Shown piece by piece: positions 8,001 through 9,828 of a stretch of DNA of 9,828 bases (the stretch's first letter is position 1; every line of letters starts with the position of its first letter). The position numbers and the translations under genes are program-made. The notes under the pieces are model-generated. The model had not been told where the DNA came from, ran no database searches, and saw only the letters and a program-made list of their open reading frames with translations. This DNA comes from DASQLQ01 sp035629935 (GTDB lineage Bacteria > Actinomycetota > CADDZG01 > WHSQ01): contig DASQLQ010000039.1 in NCBI GenBank assembly GCA_035629935.1, positions 1-9,828 of the forward strand, given 5' to 3'.

Positions 8001-9763
8001 TTGTCGAATGATCTGACGTCGAACGTGTGAGTTGCGTCGGTCAGGTTGTTGTAGGCCCTCGGCGAGGTGCAGGACGAGAAGGCACCGCCGTCGATGGCGC
8101 ACTCGTAGGAGCTGCCGGGTCCCGAGAACGTGAAGGTCACGTCGTCGATCGCGACGGTTCCTGCAGGGCCCGAGTCGATCGAGGGGGCTGCCGGTCCGAC
8201 GGTGTCGACGGTGAAGGTGCGCGAGGCCGGGGTGGGATCCACGATGCCGTAACTGTCCACTGCTCGGACCTCGAACGTGTGGTCACCTTCGGCCAATGCG
8301 GTGTAGGCGGCGGGGGAGTTGCACGCGCCGAGCAGGAAAGAGCTCCCGTCGATGCTGCATTGGAAGCCGGCGCCGGAGACATCGGATGAGAACGTGAATG
8401 ATGCGTTCTTGGTAGTGATCGTGCCGGTGGGGCCGGAGTCGATCGTCGTTCCGGGCTCGATCATGTCGAGGGTGAAGTCGTCAGTGCCCTCTGGGCCCTC
8501 GTTGCCGGCGTCATCGGTCTGTTTGACGGCGAAGGTGTAAGTGCCCTCAACGATCGGAGAGATCGAGTAGCTCTTCGCACTCGTGCAGGACGCGAGCGCG
8601 GCCACGATTGTTGCCCCGCGGCGCAGCTCACACTGGTAACTCCCGCCGGCTTCTCCGGTGAAAGACCAAGAGGGGTTCGGATCGCCACTGGGGTCCGCGG
8701 GAATGCTGTTGATCGTGGGAGCTAACGGCGGCACGATGTCGCCGACCGCCCAGTCGGGGTCCTTGTCCTCGCCGGAGTTCGTCGTCAACTGGGTTACGCC
8801 GGTTCCGTCCGAGTTCATCTTGAAGATGTCGTGGTTGCCGGTTCGCGTGCTGGAGAAGGCGATCTGGGGATCGGGGGTCCATGCGGGGAAGTCGTCGCTT
8901 GCGGCGTTGTTGGTCAATCTCGAGAGCCCCGACCCGTCGGAGTTCATGGTGTAGATCTCTTCGTTGCCATCGAGATCTGAAGTGAAAGCGATCTTGCTGC
9001 CGTTACCCGAGTACACGGGATGCGTGTCGTTACTTCCGCCCGCGGACAAGTGAGTGTGGTTCGACCCGTCGGGATCGATCGTGGTGATTCCCCAGGTTGA
9101 CGTACCGTGATGGTCGGCGAAGACGATCTTGTTTCCGTCGGCCGACCACGTGGGCCAAGCGGCCGGCTCCTCGCCTGCAGTCGTGAGCGCCACAGCACCG
9201 GTGCCGTTCGCGTTCATCTTCCAGATCGAGGAGTTTCTTTGAAAGACGATCTCGGATCCATCGGGCGACCAGTCCGGGGAGCGATCGTCTGCGGCGGTGG
9301 CTGTGAGCTGAACGAGGCCACTGCCGTCGCTGTTCATGACATAGATGTCGCCCTCGGCGTCTACTCGAACGAAGACGATCTTGCTTCCGTCGGGCGACCA
9401 AGCCGGTTCATAGTCCTGGTACTTGGGGAGGGAGTTCGTTATCCGGGTTTGCGCCGTCCCATCGTTGTTCATCGTCCAGATCCGATACGGCCCGCTTCTG
9501 TCGCTCGAGAACACGATCGAACCGAGAGCGGCGTGAGCTGTCGGCGCAAGGAAGGTCACCGTACCGATGATTGGAAGAAGCGTCGCCAAGAGCGCGGCCA
9601 ACGGACGGCGTAGTGATGTCGGGAACGAGATCGACGTGCGGCGCAGCGTCGGCAAAGTTCTCAACGGACGGCGCAAAGAATGCGCGAATCGAGTCAATCG
9701 CTTTCTCGTGGGGGCATCGAGCAGCAGAACGCTCAGAACCCGTTTCGTTGAAATGACCTTCAC
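5042..9763 (-). CDS. Giant surface protein: TolB-like propeller, twelve Ig-like repeats, C-terminal membrane anchor
   Basis: This 1573-residue exported protein starts at GTG 9763, with GAGGG at 9774-9770 six bases upstream. Residues 1-78 form a long signal sequence: a 53-residue Arg-rich n-region, a hydrophobic core at about 54-72, and an AHA-A cleavage site after 78. Six TolB/PD40 blades (82-340) follow, then twelve Ig-like repeats (346-1366), a Pro/Ser then Gly-rich linker (1367-1455), a charged Lys/Arg/Glu stretch (1463-1515), one membrane helix at about 1531-1548 and a 25-residue inner tail. All 24 cysteines lie in the repeats, two each, implying disulfides outside the cell. No enzyme motif is seen. 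Binding to a surface, polymer or other cells, or sensing through the adjoining cyclase, is inferred. A twin Arg (SLRRPLAALLA) before the core makes Tat export a weak alternative to Sec. No cell-wall sorting motif (LPxTG) is present. Confidence 0.93.
5046..5056 (-). promoter_or_regulatory. Ribosome binding site of the diguanylate cyclase gene
   Basis: GTGAGG at 5056-5051 on the minus strand lies five bases before the ATG at 5045, within the last codons of the surface-protein gene. With the ATGA overlap it supports start choice and translational coupling. Confidence 0.65.
5120..5668 (-). other. Linker and C-terminal membrane anchor region of the surface protein
   Basis: After the last Ig-like repeat comes a Pro/Ser/Thr-rich run (about residues 1367-1404), then a Gly/Asn/Ser run (1405-1435). 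These are typical of flexible segments that cross the cell wall. A strongly charged stretch (1463-1515) precedes the single helix FSFPFVLVLLVLLYLVSQHW at 1531-1550. The inner tail runs DRKTPKLAIAPINARFDIVRFR-like, about 23 residues, too short to be a domain but possibly a docking peptide. The helix follows an exported domain, so topology is outside-to-inside. Confidence 0.75.
5666..8728 (-). repeat. Twelve tandem Ig-like repeats of about 85 residues
   Basis: Repeat boundaries follow the FTVDTxAP motif. They are, in residues: 346-437, 438-524, 525-607, 608-692, 693-776, 777-861, 862-945, 946-1030, 1031-1114, 1115-1199, 1200-1283 and 1284-1366. The consensus runs TIDSGPSG, then a strand VTFxFSSND, F-E-C-S-x-D-G-x-F-x-x-C-x-S-P, Y-x-x-L-x-x-G-x-H-T-F-x-V-R-A-V-D-x-A-G-N, and FTVDT. 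This is a bacterial Ig-like adhesin-type module. The two cysteines have exactly nine residues between them in repeats 3-12, eleven in repeat 2 and fourteen in repeat 1. Repeat 1 is the most diverged. The DNA is repetitive with a period near 255 bp, visible as recurring GAACGTGTGG and ATGCTGCA-type words. Confidence 0.92.
8744..9520 (-). repeat. Six TolB-like (PD40) beta-propeller blades
   Basis: Six copies of a 40-50-residue unit follow the pattern W(S/T)PDGSKIVF...DIYxMNSDGSGxxxLT. The conserved IxF strand opens at about residues 83, 129, 172, 213, 258 and 301. Copies 2, 5 and 6 end in a near-identical MNSDGSG or MNSDGTG box. Copy 3 is short, missing the middle loop, and copy 6 has lost the DGSK turn (WTPDPQIAF). 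Six blades match the TolB fold, but the TolB N-terminal domain is absent and Actinobacteria lack a Tol-Pal envelope, so this is a generic binding propeller. Its job is likely protein or glycan recognition at the outermost end of the molecule. Confidence 0.85.
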
Positions 9764-9828
9764 TCTCCGCCCTCGACTCGTCCTCGGCTTCCCTTCCTCT
9801 AGTGGTCGACGTAAAAAGGGGCCGTCTT
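9764..9828 (-). promoter_or_regulatory. Upstream region of the surface-protein gene, promoter unresolved
   Basis: These 65 bases precede the GTG at 9763 and run to the window edge. On the minus strand there is a GAGGG ribosome site (9774-9770) and a short T-run (CCCCTTTTTACG around 9822-9811) followed by GTCGAC. I see no convincing -35/-10 pair and no c-di-GMP riboswitch signature. The promoter may lie beyond the window. Confidence 0.35.

Noticed and set aside
5666..8728. Regularly spaced repeats as a CRISPR-like or non-coding array
   Set aside because: The period (about 255 bp) and uninterrupted frame with conserved protein motifs show coding Ig-like modules.
9764..9828. c-di-GMP riboswitch ahead of the surface-protein operon
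   Set aside because: It would fit the biology, but the 65 visible bases show no GEMM-like conserved core; more upstream sequence is needed to decide.

Overview
The window looks like chromosomal DNA of a high-GC actinobacterium. Signs of this are G+C-rich codon use, GTG starts, dense gene packing with 4-nt overlaps, a candidate leaderless promoter and protein families typical of that phylum (DUF2867-type proteins, a DUF4383-like membrane protein, TolB-like propeller plus Ig-like repeat surface proteins). The class cannot be fixed from sequence alone; Acidimicrobiia or Thermoleophilia-like lineages are guesses. There are no RNA genes, mobile elements, CRISPR arrays or plasmid/phage functions. 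Eight genes fill almost everything; the only non-coding stretches are 40 bp (1601-1640), about 26 bp (3328-3353) and the two window ends.

Left block (19-2731): a TetR-family regulator gene (1641-2276, +) is divergent from a three-gene minus-strand operon (1600 to 19). The first two operon genes are tandem paralogues, and the third is a recognisable DUF2867 protein. The genes are joined by GTGA and ATGA overlaps. The 40-bp gap holds a perfect 7-bp-arm inverted repeat, a good TetR operator candidate. It overlaps a plus-strand -10 and sits mostly inside the -35/-10 spacer of a minus-strand promoter whose predicted start is the A of the ATG, so that mRNA is probably leaderless. The regulator gene overlaps a small four-helix membrane protein gene (2273-2731) by ATGA, giving a second arm of the likely regulon.

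Right block (2728-9763, all minus strand): the first gene encodes a 1573-residue exported, membrane-anchored protein. It has a long signal sequence, six TolB-like propeller blades, twelve Ig-like repeats of about 85 residues with exactly two cysteines each, a Pro/Ser/Gly-rich linker and a C-terminal membrane helix with a short inner tail. It overlaps by ATGA a six-helix GAF-GGDEF diguanylate cyclase with intact active site and inhibitory site and a very acidic tail. After 26 bp comes a double PQ-loop (SWEET-like) membrane protein. The blocks meet head-to-head at 2728-2731, where one CTAG supplies the TAG stop for both convergent genes.

Working model (inference): the left block is a small ligand-responsive TetR regulon for uncharacterised, possibly lipid- or small-molecule-binding proteins. 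The right block couples a giant surface adhesin or sensor to membrane-bound c-di-GMP synthesis, and this is the most interesting part of the window.
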